This document shows positions 33,324-42,778 of a DNA stretch of 64,000 nt, piece by piece. The stretch is from positions 248,001 through 312,000 of the forward strand of contig NZ_LOKZ01000023.1 of NCBI RefSeq assembly GCF_002211365.1, read 5' to 3'. The notes beneath the pieces were generated by a model. The model was given only the letters and a program-made list of their open reading frames with translations, was not told the DNA's origin and did no database searches. Within the stretch, counting starts at the first letter, position 1; the number at the start of each line of letters is the position of its first letter. This DNA is from Rhizobium sp. R711 (GTDB taxonomy: Bacteria > Pseudomonadota > Alphaproteobacteria > Rhizobiales > Rhizobiaceae). A program made the position numbers and the translations under genes.

Positions 33324-36262
33324 CAACAGGCCAGAAGCAGCTTTCGGTTTTGCTTGCGACCGCCTGTCTGGCCTTTTCACCGCCGGTTGCGGGACGCGCC
33401 GAACTGATGCCGACGCCGACCGAGCAGGTCGATTTGCTGATCCAGCAGAACGATGGTGAAGGACTTTTGAAACTCGCCAGGCAGCTGCGGGGCGGCGTGG
33501 CAGTTTCGGCCGACAATTCGCTAAGGGTCCCAAACTTCGCGAAGGCGCGCCAGGCGCTTGAGAGCGCCGTGACCCTACCCGGTGTGAGGCAGGCGGAAGC
33601 AAAGTTGCTGCTCGCCAAAATGATGCTGGCGGGCGAGGGAGGTCCCGTTGACGGCGATCGCGCCGTGACACTGTTGGCTGATGTCATCAGGACAGGCAGT
33701 GCCGAAGCAGCCTTTATCCGCGGTCAGAAGCTGGCGTTGTTTCCCAACCGGGTTCAGGAAGCGCGCGACAACCTCAATCTTGCCCTTCGTCTTGGTGATG
33801 GCGCTGCGGCATTCGAACTGGCGAAGTTGGCCGCCACCCCGGCCGAGGCCGCGGCAATGACGGACTTCGGCATCAAGGTGCTGCGTCAACGCGTCGCAAA
33901 GGGCGATGCAGATGCTGCCTTCGATCTCGGCGGATATTATCGAAGGCTGTCGGACAAGCCCGAGGATCAGAAAGAGGCTCTGGCCTGGTATCGAAAGTCC
34001 GCGCAACTCGGCCGTATCACGGCAGTTGTCTGGGTCGCACGTCTGCTCGGCGAACCTGAAACGCCACTCTTCGATCCTGTCGCCGCTGTCGAGCAATACC
34101 AGGCGGCCGCCAACGCCGGATCGATCGAGGCCGCGCAGGAGTTGGTGCGCGACTTTGTCGACGCCGGTCCGTTGAAAGTGCCGCCGCATGTCTATGATAT
34201 CTGGATTTCCAGGCTGATCGACGCCAAGGACGCGACGGCGGTCCTTTATTATTCCCAGGCATTGCACGAAACGGCCGAGCAGCGACGGCGCTCGTCGGAC
34301 CAACTCTACGAAGCGACGATGGCCGGCGATGTCGCCAATGAGGATCTGATCCGGATCGGCGAAAGCTATCGCGACGGGGCAAATGTCGTCATCGACCAGA
34401 TCCGCGCTGCAAACATTTTCCGGCTCGGGATCAAGAACGGATCCAATTCCGCCCTCACCAGATTTGCCCATCTGGTCATTGAGGCCCCATCGCTCAGAAG
34501 CAGGGAAAACGTTCAGCTTGCAGTCGAAAGGCTGAACGAGCTGGCTGCGAAAGGAAGCGTCACCGGCCAGTTGCTGCTTGGCGACATGTATGCCAAGGGC
34601 GTCCTTGGAGACATCGACCAGACGAAGGCCATTGACCTTTATCGCCGAGCCCTTGCAGGGGCCGAGTCGGTCGAGGTGCTCAATCGCCTGGCCGATGTCT
34701 ATCTCTCATCCGCCGATATCGGCATGCGCAAGAATGCCTTTCCCTATATCGAACGCGCGTCGCGCGCCGGCAGCGAGAGCGCCATGCTGAAAGAGGCCAA
34801 GGCCTATGCCGATGGCGAAATCGTCGCCCAGGATTTCGACCGGGCCGTCACGCTATACAAGAAAGCGATCTCGCTTGGCGCCACCGATGCGCTCGTCAGC
34901 CTGGCCAACCTTTACCTCTCGCGTGGTGGAGAAACAGCATTTCACGACGCCCACGAGGCCTTTTCCGATGCGATCGCAGCCGGGAACCGGGAAGCGCCGG
35001 TTGAAATGGCGCGGTTCCTCAAGGCAAATAGCAAGCTGGACGAAGCGATCGCGCGATTGACGATTGCCGCGCGCAAGAACAACAGCCAGGCCGCCGTCGA
35101 GCTCTACGAATATGTGTCCGAGCGCGCGCAAAATCCGAATGTCGGGACGGAATGGTTGCGCCTGGCCCTAAGGACGGTGAGCGATGTTCCGCGCGAGAAA
35201 GTGCACCTGGCAAGCGCTATGCTGATGCCATCGGATATTCGCCTGAACCTTCAAGCAGCCTCGATGCTGCGCGAACTCGCCGGCGCCAAGATCCCCGGCG
35301 CTGCCGTTGCGCTTTCAAATGTCTACATCGAAGGCAAGGGGGATGCCAAAGATGTCCCGGCCGGCCTCGAGCTCTTGGAACAGGCATCCCAAAAAGGGGA
35401 CGTCGATGCACTCCTGAAACTTGGCGACCTTTACATGGACGGCAAGTATGTGGACGGCGATGGCGACAAGGCCATCGGTTACTACCGCGCGGTGATTGCA
35501 CTTCATCCCGATGAACCGGCCGCCAACATGCGCATGGCCCGCGCATATCGGGAGGGGCGCGGTGTCGAGCGTAATCTCGCCGTTGCGGCGACTTACCTGA
35601 AAATTTCCTCCGATGCGGGGAGCCGCATGGCAACGCGCGACCTTGGCCTCGCCTATATGTGGGGCAGTGGCGTCAAACCGGATGAAGACAAGGCCGTGCA
35701 ATTGCTGCACTCCGCAGCCGAGCATGGCTATGCATTTGCCTGGCACGACCTTGCGGAGACTTATGGTGCAGCGATCGGGCCTGAAGTCGATGCGTCGCAG
35801 AATTTCCGGCTGAATATGCGCGGAGCGATGGAAGGTCATGTATCGGCGATGATCGGAGCCGGGATCGCGCTTCTGTCCGGCTTCGGAACCCAGCGCGATC
35901 CCGAGGCAGGGATCCTTTGGCTGGAACGGGCATCGGCAAGCACGGGCTGGGACGCTCCCGATGCCATGTACAGGCTGGCCGAGGTCTACAAGCACGGCAT
36001 CGGTGTCGAGAAGGATCCGAAGAAGGCACGCGAATGGGAGTTGCGAGCTGCGAATGCAGGCAGCACGACTGCAATGTTCCATCTCGCCCTTGAACTCGAA
36101 GCCGACAATACCGACGCCAGCAAGGCCGAAGCGATCAAGTGGCTGCAGAGCGCCCGTGCTCTGCAGCATGTCCAAGCTGCAAAGAGGCTTAAAAGAATGG
36201 GTGCGGAGGATATGTCTTCCGTATCACTGCAAGGGGTCGAAGATGATGGTGTGGAAGAGTGA
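33320..36262 (+). CDS. Large periplasmic Sel1-repeat protein, AlgK-like
   Basis: The preferred ATG at 33320 overlaps the lyase stop and has GGAGG nine bases upstream, giving 980 residues with a signal peptide (MTTGQKQLSVLLATACLAFS, cut near AGRA). The rest is an array of Sel1-like repeats of about 36 residues, such as AMYRLAEVYKHGIGVEKDPK, ATRDLGLAYMWGSGVKPDED and LLKLGDLYMDGKYVDGDGDK. AlgK of Pseudomonas, an outer-membrane lipoprotein of about 450 residues, has the same fold and helps place the AlgE exporter. This protein is twice that size and lacks a clear lipobox. It is probably a scaffold of the periplasmic export complex. Confidence 0.8.
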   Translation: MTTGQKQLSVLLATACLAFSPPVAGRAELMPTPTEQVDLLIQQNDGEGLLKLARQLRGGVAVSADNSLRVPNFAKARQALESAVTLPGVRQAEAKLLLAKMMLAGEGGPVDGDRAVTLLADVIRTGSAEAAFIRGQKLALFPNRVQEARDNLNLALRLGDGAAAFELAKLAATPAEAAAMTDFGIKVLRQRVAKGDADAAFDLGGYYRRLSDKPEDQKEALAWYRKSAQLGRITAVVWVARLLGEPETPLFDPVAAVEQYQAAANAGSIEAAQELVRDFVDAGPLKVPPHVYDIWISRLIDAKDATAVLYYSQALHETAEQRRRSSDQLYEATMAGDVANEDLIRIGESYRDGANVVIDQIRAANIFRLGIKNGSNSALTRFAHLVIEAPSLRSRENVQLAVERLNELAAKGSVTGQLLLGDMYAKGVLGDIDQTKAIDLYRRALAGAESVEVLNRLADVYLSSADIGMRKNAFPYIERASRAGSESAMLKEAKAYADGEIVAQDFDRAVTLYKKAISLGATDALVSLANLYLSRGGETAFHDAHEAFSDAIAAGNREAPVEMARFLKANSKLDEAIARLTIAARKNNSQAAVELYEYVSERAQNPNVGTEWLRLALRTVSDVPREKVHLASAMLMPSDIRLNLQAASMLRELAGAKIPGAAVALSNVYIEGKGDAKDVPAGLELLEQASQKGDVDALLKLGDLYMDGKYVDGDGDKAIGYYRAVIALHPDEPAANMRMARAYREGRGVERNLAVAATYLKISSDAGSRMATRDLGLAYMWGSGVKPDEDKAVQLLHSAAEHGYAFAWHDLAETYGAAIGPEVDASQNFRLNMRGAMEGHVSAMIGAGIALLSGFGTQRDPEAGILWLERASASTGWDAPDAMYRLAEVYKHGIGVEKDPKKAREWELRAANAGSTTAMFHLALELEADNTDASKAEAIKWLQSARALQHVQAAKRLKRMGAEDMSSVSLQGVEDDGVEE

Positions 36263-36524
36263 GCGCCAACGCAGCGTCACATTTCGCAGGCGAGTACCAC
36301 GCCTGACGTTGGGAGGTTTGGACCTGCAGGCAGGCCGGGCGAGCCCCTCACGCGTGCTCGCATGCACGGCGCTCATCGTGCCCGCCAGAAACGATTGTGA
36401 ACTTGGGCCAACCCCTGACTGGGTCGTCCTGGTCACAGACGAGATTATCTCGCGGGCGCGCCAGCGCATGCTCGATAAAGCGAGAGCGGCACAAGACAAG
36501 AGCGACAACGGTCCGAAGCAATGA
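36243..36524 (+). CDS. Small hypothetical protein between two Sel1 genes
   Basis: A 93-codon frame from ATG 36243 overlaps the end of the first Sel1 gene by 20 bases and ends with a TGA that overlaps the ATG of the next gene (ATGA, 36521-36524). The protein is basic at the N-terminus and resembles nothing I know. The coupling at both ends argues that it is translated. It could merely carry ribosomes to the next gene. It lacks a signal peptide. Confidence 0.4.
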   Translation: MMVWKSERQRSVTFRRRVPRLTLGGLDLQAGRASPSRVLACTALIVPARNDCELGPTPDWVVLVTDEIISRARQRMLDKARAAQDKSDNGPKQ

Positions 36525-39406
36525 GCCTTTCAATGTCCAAGGGAAACGAGATGTGGAACGCGGCAGTCGCGCGCCGGCTCGGACGTTTCCGAAGAACCGC
36601 GCTTGTCGCAACACTTGCCTTCTGCGTGCCTGTTTTTTCGACGAACGCCATCGCCGCCATGCAGGCCTTGATCCCTCTTAGCCCGGATTTCGACTACGCG
36701 CGCATCTGCGTCGCGCCGCCGCCGGTGCCTGCGCCGCGAAACTGGAGCCATTGGGACGGCAAGACCCCGAGCACGATCTCGCCCGACGACATGCTGCTCG
36801 ATGCGCAAACGCTCTTCAGTCCCTATAGTCTTTATCAGAGAAGCCCGGCGACAGCTGAACGCATTGCCCGCTACCTGAGCCAGGTACCCTTTGCCGGAGC
36901 GGGCCGCGCACTTCATCTCTACGGCCGCATTCTTGCCGACGACGACAATGCCTTGCTAAGCGTCGATGAAATCATCAGGGTCGAGACGGAGGCGATCAAG
37001 CGCGGGACGATCGAGGCGGGAACCTTTCTTGGCCGGCTCTATCGCCAGGGCGAGCTCGTGCCGGTCGATCTGAAGAAGTCGCAGGGATATCTCACGGCGG
37101 CAGCAAATGCGGGCGATCTGGCCGCCGAACTCGAGCTTGCCCGTCTTTACTACCGCAATCCACAACTCGCGGAAAGCGCCGACGCCAGTCGCCTTTATCT
37201 GAACCGTGCGATCTCGAAGATGTCCGATCGGTTGGGCGCGGGCGATTGCAGCGTCCTGACCGGCTTTGCCGACATACTTGTCGACCCAGATCTGGGGCTC
37301 GAGGACCAACAGACCTCGGCACGATGGCTTCAGGCTGCCGCAAAACTCGGTGATATCAGGGCGATGTCAACACTCGCGCGCCGTTACTTGCAAGTCAGCG
37401 GCGTTGGAGCCTATCGGCAACGTGCAATCGAGCTCCTGAGGCAGGCCTCGGCGCTCGGGCATTCAGCAAGCCGGCTGGCCCTTGCCGACCTTTTGCTTTC
37501 AACCCCACCCGAAGGAAGCGGCAAGAACGAAGCATTCAAGCTGCTGGCGCAGGAAGCAGAGCGCTTCAACCCGCGCGCCTTTGAAATCAAGGCCGCTTAC
37601 TATCGCGGCCGTTACGGGGCTGGAGCCGATGCTGGTCTCGAGCTGCAGAGCTTGCAGAAGGCAGCCGCGCTGCCGGACGTCAGCCTCCAAACGCTTGAGC
37701 AACTTGGGGTTATCTACGCGAGCGGCAGCGCCGGCGTCCCGAATTTCGAACTCGCCAAGCAGACGCTGGTGAAGGCTGCCGATCTTGGCTCGTCTCGTTC
37801 CGCCTTCGAACTTTACAAACTTGCGTCGGGTGAAAAGCCGTCGATAAAACTCGACACGGATCCGCTGGCATATCTGAAGGCAGCAGCCGACCACGGCCTT
37901 GGTACTGCGATGAGCGAATTGTCATCGCTCTACTTCTGTGGAAAGGGCATTGAGAAGGACCGTGCAAAGGCGCGTGCCTGGCTCGAGAAAGCCGCTGCGG
38001 CTGGCAACGCAGCAAGCCTGTTGACGCTTGCTAGCGAGGCATCTTTGAAGCGCACATCTGGTGGCAACGCAACAGCACTCGAGTTGCTGATAAAAGCGGC
38101 CGCGCAAGACGACGTCGAAGCCATGATGCGGGTCAGCCTGTCTTACCGTGACGGCCGGGGTGGGCCAAAGGATGCGGCTGCGGCCAAGATCTGGCACCAG
38201 CGCGCCATGACCGCTGACCCTGGCCTTGCCACGCTGACGGAGGCGCGCGCGGCACTGTTGCCTGATGTCCCAGAGGAGCGCGACGCCATAAAGGCGAGAG
38301 CGCTTCTGGAGGCATCGGTCGCAACCGGAAATCCAGACCTGCTCTTCGAGTTGGCCAAACTTTACATCGATCCTGATCCAACGCTCGAGCCGGATCCCAG
38401 GAAGGCCACAGCCCTCTTCGTCGAGGCAGCGTCCAAAGGCAGCATCCCGGCAATGTTGCGGCTGGTGGACATGAAGGTTGCCGCCGCTGACGGTGGTGGG
38501 GCGGATTGGCAGCGATGGCTCACCCGCGCGAACGCAACGGGCGACCTCCGTGCGCTCCTGAAACAGGCAGAAGTAGAAAGCGATGGCACTCGCCAACGGG
38601 CCATTTTCAAGGCCGCCCTCAGCCGGCCTCTCTGCCAGGAGAAGGAAAAGATACAGGTAGCATTGGCGATACGAACCGTGCCGCAGTTTAAGCAGGATTA
38701 TCTCACACTCTTCGATCAGGTGATGGCCGAGCCAATGAAGGATCCAAGCACGGAATACCAGGTTGCCCGTTTCCTGCTTGACGAGCGGCCGGATGAAAAG
38801 ACAAGGGCGATTGCGCTGATGAAGGCGGCTGCCGAGGGTGGAAAGCGTGAGGCCATGCGCGAAATCGGCCGCATGTACAGTACCGGCGAGGGTCTCACGA
38901 TGGATGAGCAGAACAGCTACATTTGGCTGCTGCGAAGCGCGCGGCTCGGCGACGAAGGCGCCCTGGAAAGTCTGGTAAGGGAAATTCTGTCGCAGCAGAC
39001 CACGCTCGACGACCCGTCGAGCGGCGACGAGAAGGTGAAAACGCTGCTCCATGATCTGGCCGCGCAGAACTCCCCGCAGGTCGCAACGCTGCTCTCAAGG
39101 CTCTACCTGCGGCTCTCCGAGGGCAGCCCTGCGTTCACGCAAGCCGCAAAGACCTGGACCTTGAAGGCAGCAACGCTCGGCAATGGCGCCGCCATGCTCA
39201 AGGTGTCCGACTTCTACGCGGCTGGCACCCACGGGTTCGAATATTCCGATTTCAAGAGCACCGAATGGCTGGCAAGGGCGGCGCATGCTGGCTATCGCGG
39301 CGCCTTTGAGAAGTATGCAATCGCGCTGCAGATCGGCTTCGGCACAAAAGCCGACACCGCCGAGGCACAACGCTGGCTAAACAAGTCGACTGACGTAGCA
39401 AACTGA
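36521..39406 (+). CDS. Second large periplasmic Sel1-repeat protein
   Basis: The 961-residue protein has a late signal sequence (LVATLAFCVPVFSTNAIAA, residues about 28-46). A short Cys-containing stretch (ARICVAPPPVPAPRNW) and a long row of Sel1-like repeats follow, for example AMSELSSLYFCGKGIEKDRA and AMREIGRMYSTGEGLTMDEQ. An alternative start is the ATG at 36554. It is similar in build to the 980-residue neighbour but not a recent copy at the level I can see. It probably works in the same polymer export or modification complex. Confidence 0.8.
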   Translation: MSLSMSKGNEMWNAAVARRLGRFRRTALVATLAFCVPVFSTNAIAAMQALIPLSPDFDYARICVAPPPVPAPRNWSHWDGKTPSTISPDDMLLDAQTLFSPYSLYQRSPATAERIARYLSQVPFAGAGRALHLYGRILADDDNALLSVDEIIRVETEAIKRGTIEAGTFLGRLYRQGELVPVDLKKSQGYLTAAANAGDLAAELELARLYYRNPQLAESADASRLYLNRAISKMSDRLGAGDCSVLTGFADILVDPDLGLEDQQTSARWLQAAAKLGDIRAMSTLARRYLQVSGVGAYRQRAIELLRQASALGHSASRLALADLLLSTPPEGSGKNEAFKLLAQEAERFNPRAFEIKAAYYRGRYGAGADAGLELQSLQKAAALPDVSLQTLEQLGVIYASGSAGVPNFELAKQTLVKAADLGSSRSAFELYKLASGEKPSIKLDTDPLAYLKAAADHGLGTAMSELSSLYFCGKGIEKDRAKARAWLEKAAAAGNAASLLTLASEASLKRTSGGNATALELLIKAAAQDDVEAMMRVSLSYRDGRGGPKDAAAAKIWHQRAMTADPGLATLTEARAALLPDVPEERDAIKARALLEASVATGNPDLLFELAKLYIDPDPTLEPDPRKATALFVEAASKGSIPAMLRLVDMKVAAADGGGADWQRWLTRANATGDLRALLKQAEVESDGTRQRAIFKAALSRPLCQEKEKIQVALAIRTVPQFKQDYLTLFDQVMAEPMKDPSTEYQVARFLLDERPDEKTRAIALMKAAAEGGKREAMREIGRMYSTGEGLTMDEQNSYIWLLRSARLGDEGALESLVREILSQQTTLDDPSSGDEKVKTLLHDLAAQNSPQVATLLSRLYLRLSEGSPAFTQAAKTWTLKAATLGNGAAMLKVSDFYAAGTHGFEYSDFKSTEWLARAAHAGYRGAFEKYAIALQIGFGTKADTAEAQRWLNKSTDVAN

Positions 39407-39429
39407 AGGGCAATGCAGGAGTGGGAGTC

Positions 39430-40722
39430 ATGAAGACGATCCTTTGCATATCGCTGACGGTGCTGATGGCAACGGCAACGATCGCGACCGGCGCGGCAGC
39501 GAAGGTCGCAAAGCCGACGCCGCGACCGGTCATCGTGACCTACGCGAATTGGGAAGAGCTGCGGATTGCGAAAGGCTGGCCCAAGGTCGATGTGGCTGTC
39601 AAGCTGCCCTTGCCCAAGCGTCTGTTGATCGCCACGGCGGCCTTGACCGCACCCGAGCGAAAGGTGCGCGATCCCAATTACGGTTTCGCTCTTCTGCTTG
39701 CTGGTCCAACGTCAAGAGATGCCACGCGGCTTCTCGCCAAAGGCGTCCTCATGAACGACTATGTCTTTGGGGACAAGACGCCGGCTGTCCTGCGCTCACT
39801 CGCGGCAGAGGCGATGCGAGGCTGCAAGAGCTGTGTGGCGGCCTACGGAATGATTCAATACGCCGGGCTGGATGTCCCACAAAATGACGCGGTTGCCTAC
39901 AGGTGGTACCGATGGGCAGCCGTTGTCGGAAATGCCAAGGGTATCGAGGCCACGTCGCTTGCGCTCGCCGAGGGTCGCGGTACGCCCAAGAACATCCCCG
40001 AGGCGAAGAAATGGGCCGCTCGCCTTGAACCGGCACGCCGGGCGAAGCTTTACACCGAGATTGCCAAGCGCATCGTGCTCAGCAAGACGCCCGAGGATGA
40101 GGCGGCAAGCTCCGAGTTGCTTCTGCAGTCGATGGCGATCAACCCGCTGGACGCAGGCAGGCCCGCCAAGCAATTGCTCAATCTCGATTACCCTCAGTCC
40201 GTACAAGACGAAGCATTGGCTGCCATTCGGGCGCAGGGGCGAGCAGCCGACCCGAATGCACTCAAGATCATGGCGCAGGTTTTGTGGAAGAGGGACAGGC
40301 CGGAGGCTGTCAATGAGGCGATTTCGATATTCCAGACCCTGGCGGAACGCGGCAACGCCGATGCCATCGACTACCTCTCAAAGGCTCTCGCACGCTCGGA
40401 TGTCGACAAGAGCAGGAAGGATCTGATCGTTGCAAGTCTCCAATCGGCTGCAGCCAGTGGATACGCGTCTGCTTCCAAGGTTTTGGGTGATGCGTATTAT
40501 TACGGGACGGGCGTTACGGCCTCGCTTGCAGCAGCACAGAACTACCGCGAAAGCGCAGCCAAACAGAATGATCCGGAGGCTCAATACCTTTTGGGGATGA
40601 TGATGCTTCAGTCGAGCGACAAACCAGGGGATGACGCCGCCGGTCGACAATGGCTGGAGAAGTCGGCGGCGGGCGGATATCCGCTGGCGCGCGCTGCGCT
40701 CGAAAAACTGTCGTCCAACTGA
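39430..40722 (+). CDS. Third Sel1-repeat secreted protein
   Basis: From ATG 39430 (an in-frame GTG at 39421 is possible) the product has 430 residues, starting MKTILCISLTVLMATATIAT, a signal peptide. At least four Sel1-like repeats are visible: SCVAAYGMIQYAGLDVPQND, GIEATSLALAEGRGTPKNIP, ASKVLGDAYYYGTGVTASLA and AQYLLGMMMLQSSDKPGDDA. Its size is close to that of AlgK, so it may be the functional AlgK equivalent. It follows the second Sel1 gene by 23 bases and ends 34 bases from a convergent gene. Confidence 0.82.
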   Translation: MKTILCISLTVLMATATIATGAAAKVAKPTPRPVIVTYANWEELRIAKGWPKVDVAVKLPLPKRLLIATAALTAPERKVRDPNYGFALLLAGPTSRDATRLLAKGVLMNDYVFGDKTPAVLRSLAAEAMRGCKSCVAAYGMIQYAGLDVPQNDAVAYRWYRWAAVVGNAKGIEATSLALAEGRGTPKNIPEAKKWAARLEPARRAKLYTEIAKRIVLSKTPEDEAASSELLLQSMAINPLDAGRPAKQLLNLDYPQSVQDEALAAIRAQGRAADPNALKIMAQVLWKRDRPEAVNEAISIFQTLAERGNADAIDYLSKALARSDVDKSRKDLIVASLQSAAASGYASASKVLGDAYYYGTGVTASLAAAQNYRESAAKQNDPEAQYLLGMMMLQSSDKPGDDAAGRQWLEKSAAGGYPLARAALEKLSSN

Positions 40723-40756
40723 GCTGATATATAGCGGCTATCCACAAAGGCCACGG

Positions 40757-41803
40757 TCAACAGCCAGCCAGCGGCTCGAGCTGAACCTTGCCCTTCTTCT
40801 TTTGCTTGTCTTCGGAGTTGCTCTGCGAAGTGTTGCCACACACCTTTCCTTGCGGCCCACGTTCTGCGCGCACGACCGCTACACCGACCTGGCGAAACGT
40901 ATTGCCGTAAACATCGTTGTTGATACCATCCCTGTCGCTGTCCCCGCCGAGGCGCACCCCAGCGCCGCGCACGTTGCTGACGGTGTTGTAGCGGAAAACG
41001 TTGTTGTTACCGCGAGAATCGAAGCCACCGGAGTGCTTGTCCTTCTGACCGGAGCATTGGTTATGCTCGACGACATTGCGGCTTGATCCTTCCTTGATAT
41101 CCACACACTCGTTGCCTTTGGTGTCGATAATATTGTGATGAACATGGTTGGCATCCGAGGCATCGACGGATCTATCCGGAGCCCCGTTAAGGCCTCGCTG
41201 CTCCGGTGCGGTCCCGATGTAGATGCCCTCGCCATTCTTACCGCCGTCCTGGAAAGCGAAGTCGTAACGGCCACAATTGCTGATCTGCGAATAGGCAATC
41301 TCGTTTCTTTGCGTCTGGTAGCGAAGCCTGATGCACTCGCCCCCCGCATTCTTGATGGACATGTTCAGTATGCGCAGGCCCGTCACGCCGTCTCCCTGTG
41401 TCTTGCCGATCACGTAGATCAGCTTATCGCGGTAGCTCCCCCTGGTGTTGCCGGCGCCAAACTTGCCATCTACGGTGAAGCCGCGCAGTTCTGTATAATC
41501 GTGGTTGATTTCGATCACTCTCGGCGCACCCGCTCCCTTGACGATTGCCGAGCGCGGACCGCTGATCACGATCGGCTTTCCGGGCTTGCCGTTTCGCACC
41601 GTCTTGACATCTTGATAGTACACTCCGGGCTTCAGCCGGATCACGTCGCCAGGTCCTGCTTTGTTAAAGGCGGCCTGGATACTGTGGGGTGGCGAGGGAG
41701 AAACATCGATCGTGGCCGCGAAACTCGCACTGGCGAACGCCGCGCAACTGCAGAAAACCGATAAGCGAGCCATAAGAAGAGATGCCAAGGATCCGTGAGT
41801 CAT
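40757..41803 (-). CDS. Secreted right-handed parallel beta-helix protein (possible polysaccharide lyase or epimerase)
   Basis: The frame extends to 41914, but the ATG at 41803 gives 348 residues with a clear signal peptide (LLMARLSVFCSCAAFASASF, cut near SFAA). The mature part starts like pectate-lyase-type proteins (SIQAAFNKAGPGDVIRLKPG, then GVYYQDV) and continues as parallel beta-helix rungs such as NHVHHNIIDTKGNECVDIKE and VFRYNTVSNVRGAGVRLGGD. Such folds occur in PL1, PL6, PL9 and epimerase families; I cannot choose. It converges on the alginate-type operon and may act on the same polymer. Confidence 0.75.
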   Translation of the reverse strand: MTHGSLASLLMARLSVFCSCAAFASASFAATIDVSPSPPHSIQAAFNKAGPGDVIRLKPGVYYQDVKTVRNGKPGKPIVISGPRSAIVKGAGAPRVIEINHDYTELRGFTVDGKFGAGNTRGSYRDKLIYVIGKTQGDGVTGLRILNMSIKNAGGECIRLRYQTQRNEIAYSQISNCGRYDFAFQDGGKNGEGIYIGTAPEQRGLNGAPDRSVDASDANHVHHNIIDTKGNECVDIKEGSSRNVVEHNQCSGQKDKHSGGFDSRGNNNVFRYNTVSNVRGAGVRLGGDSDRDGINNDVYGNTFRQVGVAVVRAERGPQGKVCGNTSQSNSEDKQKKKGKVQLEPLAGC

Positions 41804-42041
41804 TGTGAACCTCTTCACAATCTTCAAAGATTTAGCCCGCAGTGGAAGAAGCCCCTTCCAAGGCAAGCCAAATACATGCTCTTGCCATTTTGATGTATTG
41901 TTGGAATTTCTCATATGACTATGTCAAATCATTGATGAAAAATTAGACGAAGTCTCGTTTTATTCTTAAAATTCGAAAAAATCTTGTCGATCAGGATGAG
42001 CTAATATAGTTTTGTTTTCTTGATGATGAAGGATCTGGACC

Positions 42042-42413
42042 ATGTCGAGACTATTCCTTGTTACCTCCGCCCTGCTGTCATTGTCGGTATCCAACGTCTT
42101 CGCTGACAGCCCCTGGTACCGGATTATTCCGGTACCAAATGCGCCCGGCTGCAAGGTCCTTGCCGACGCAGGCGGCCGGCCTATTCAACAGCATTACGAA
42201 AAAGGCGGCGCTCGCATCTATGCCATCGGTGGCAAGGCATGCCCGGACAAATTTCCGGGAGAGAACTACGCCACGATTTCGACCGCGCGATCGATTACGA
42301 CCGATGGAAATTTCGCGCGCATCACGACCAAGACCCGCAAACTGGTGGTCACCCGCGCGGGCACGGGCAGCAACTATACGTTCGCAATAAACAAACTGGA
42401 CGTACCGAGATAG
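42042..42413 (+). CDS. Small secreted protein, unknown function
   Basis: The 123-residue protein starts MSRLFLVTSALLSLSVSNVF with a signal peptide cut near VFADS. The mature part of about 100 residues contains two cysteines that could form a disulfide and is predicted mostly beta (CPDKFPGENYATISTARSIT). Upstream DNA (41930-42030) is AT-rich and likely holds its promoter. It is not recognised as a known family. Confidence 0.65.
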   Translation: MSRLFLVTSALLSLSVSNVFADSPWYRIIPVPNAPGCKVLADAGGRPIQQHYEKGGARIYAIGGKACPDKFPGENYATISTARSITTDGNFARITTKTRKLVVTRAGTGSNYTFAINKLDVPR

Positions 42414-42778
42414 CCAGCGACCGCCAGAACCGATATCTTTGGGCTTGCAGCGAGCGCCTCGCCGCGTTGAGATGAGGTCTGTCAAGATATCCGCATAGAT
42501 ATGGATCTTCTACGAAGCGAGAGCTGCCGGGTCGCGGAACAACAATTTAACGCGCCTTTTATCAAGCACTGATCTGGAACGATACCGTTCCGGCTGGCCG
42601 ATCGCATGCCTACCACTTTTACGCAGCCGCCGCCCCGGGCCTTCGCAGCAATTGCCGTGCTGTCTACCTTCACCGTGGCCGCGAATTACGAAGAGGCAAT
42701 CAACCGCGCTTTCCGGAAACGTTTTAGTATGGCAAATAGGAAGGCAAGGCGTTCAATCCGGGAGGACGATTGCCGCAG
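42414..42778. promoter_or_regulatory. Upstream region of the LacI-type regulator with two palindromes
   Basis: The region of 365 bases holds GGAACG-ATAC-CGTTCC at 42576-42591, a perfect 6-bp inverted repeat, and GGAAACGTTTTA at 42715-42726, with a TAGTAT -10-like box at 42725-42730. The latter shares GGAAACGTTT with the operators upstream of the dehydrogenase gene, so the regulator probably controls itself. No gene is supported, although a 58-codon frame ends at 42783. Confidence 0.6.

Noticed and set aside
37922..39052. A 376-codon minus-strand open frame
   Set aside because: Antisense to the second Sel1 gene, whose repeats are clear.
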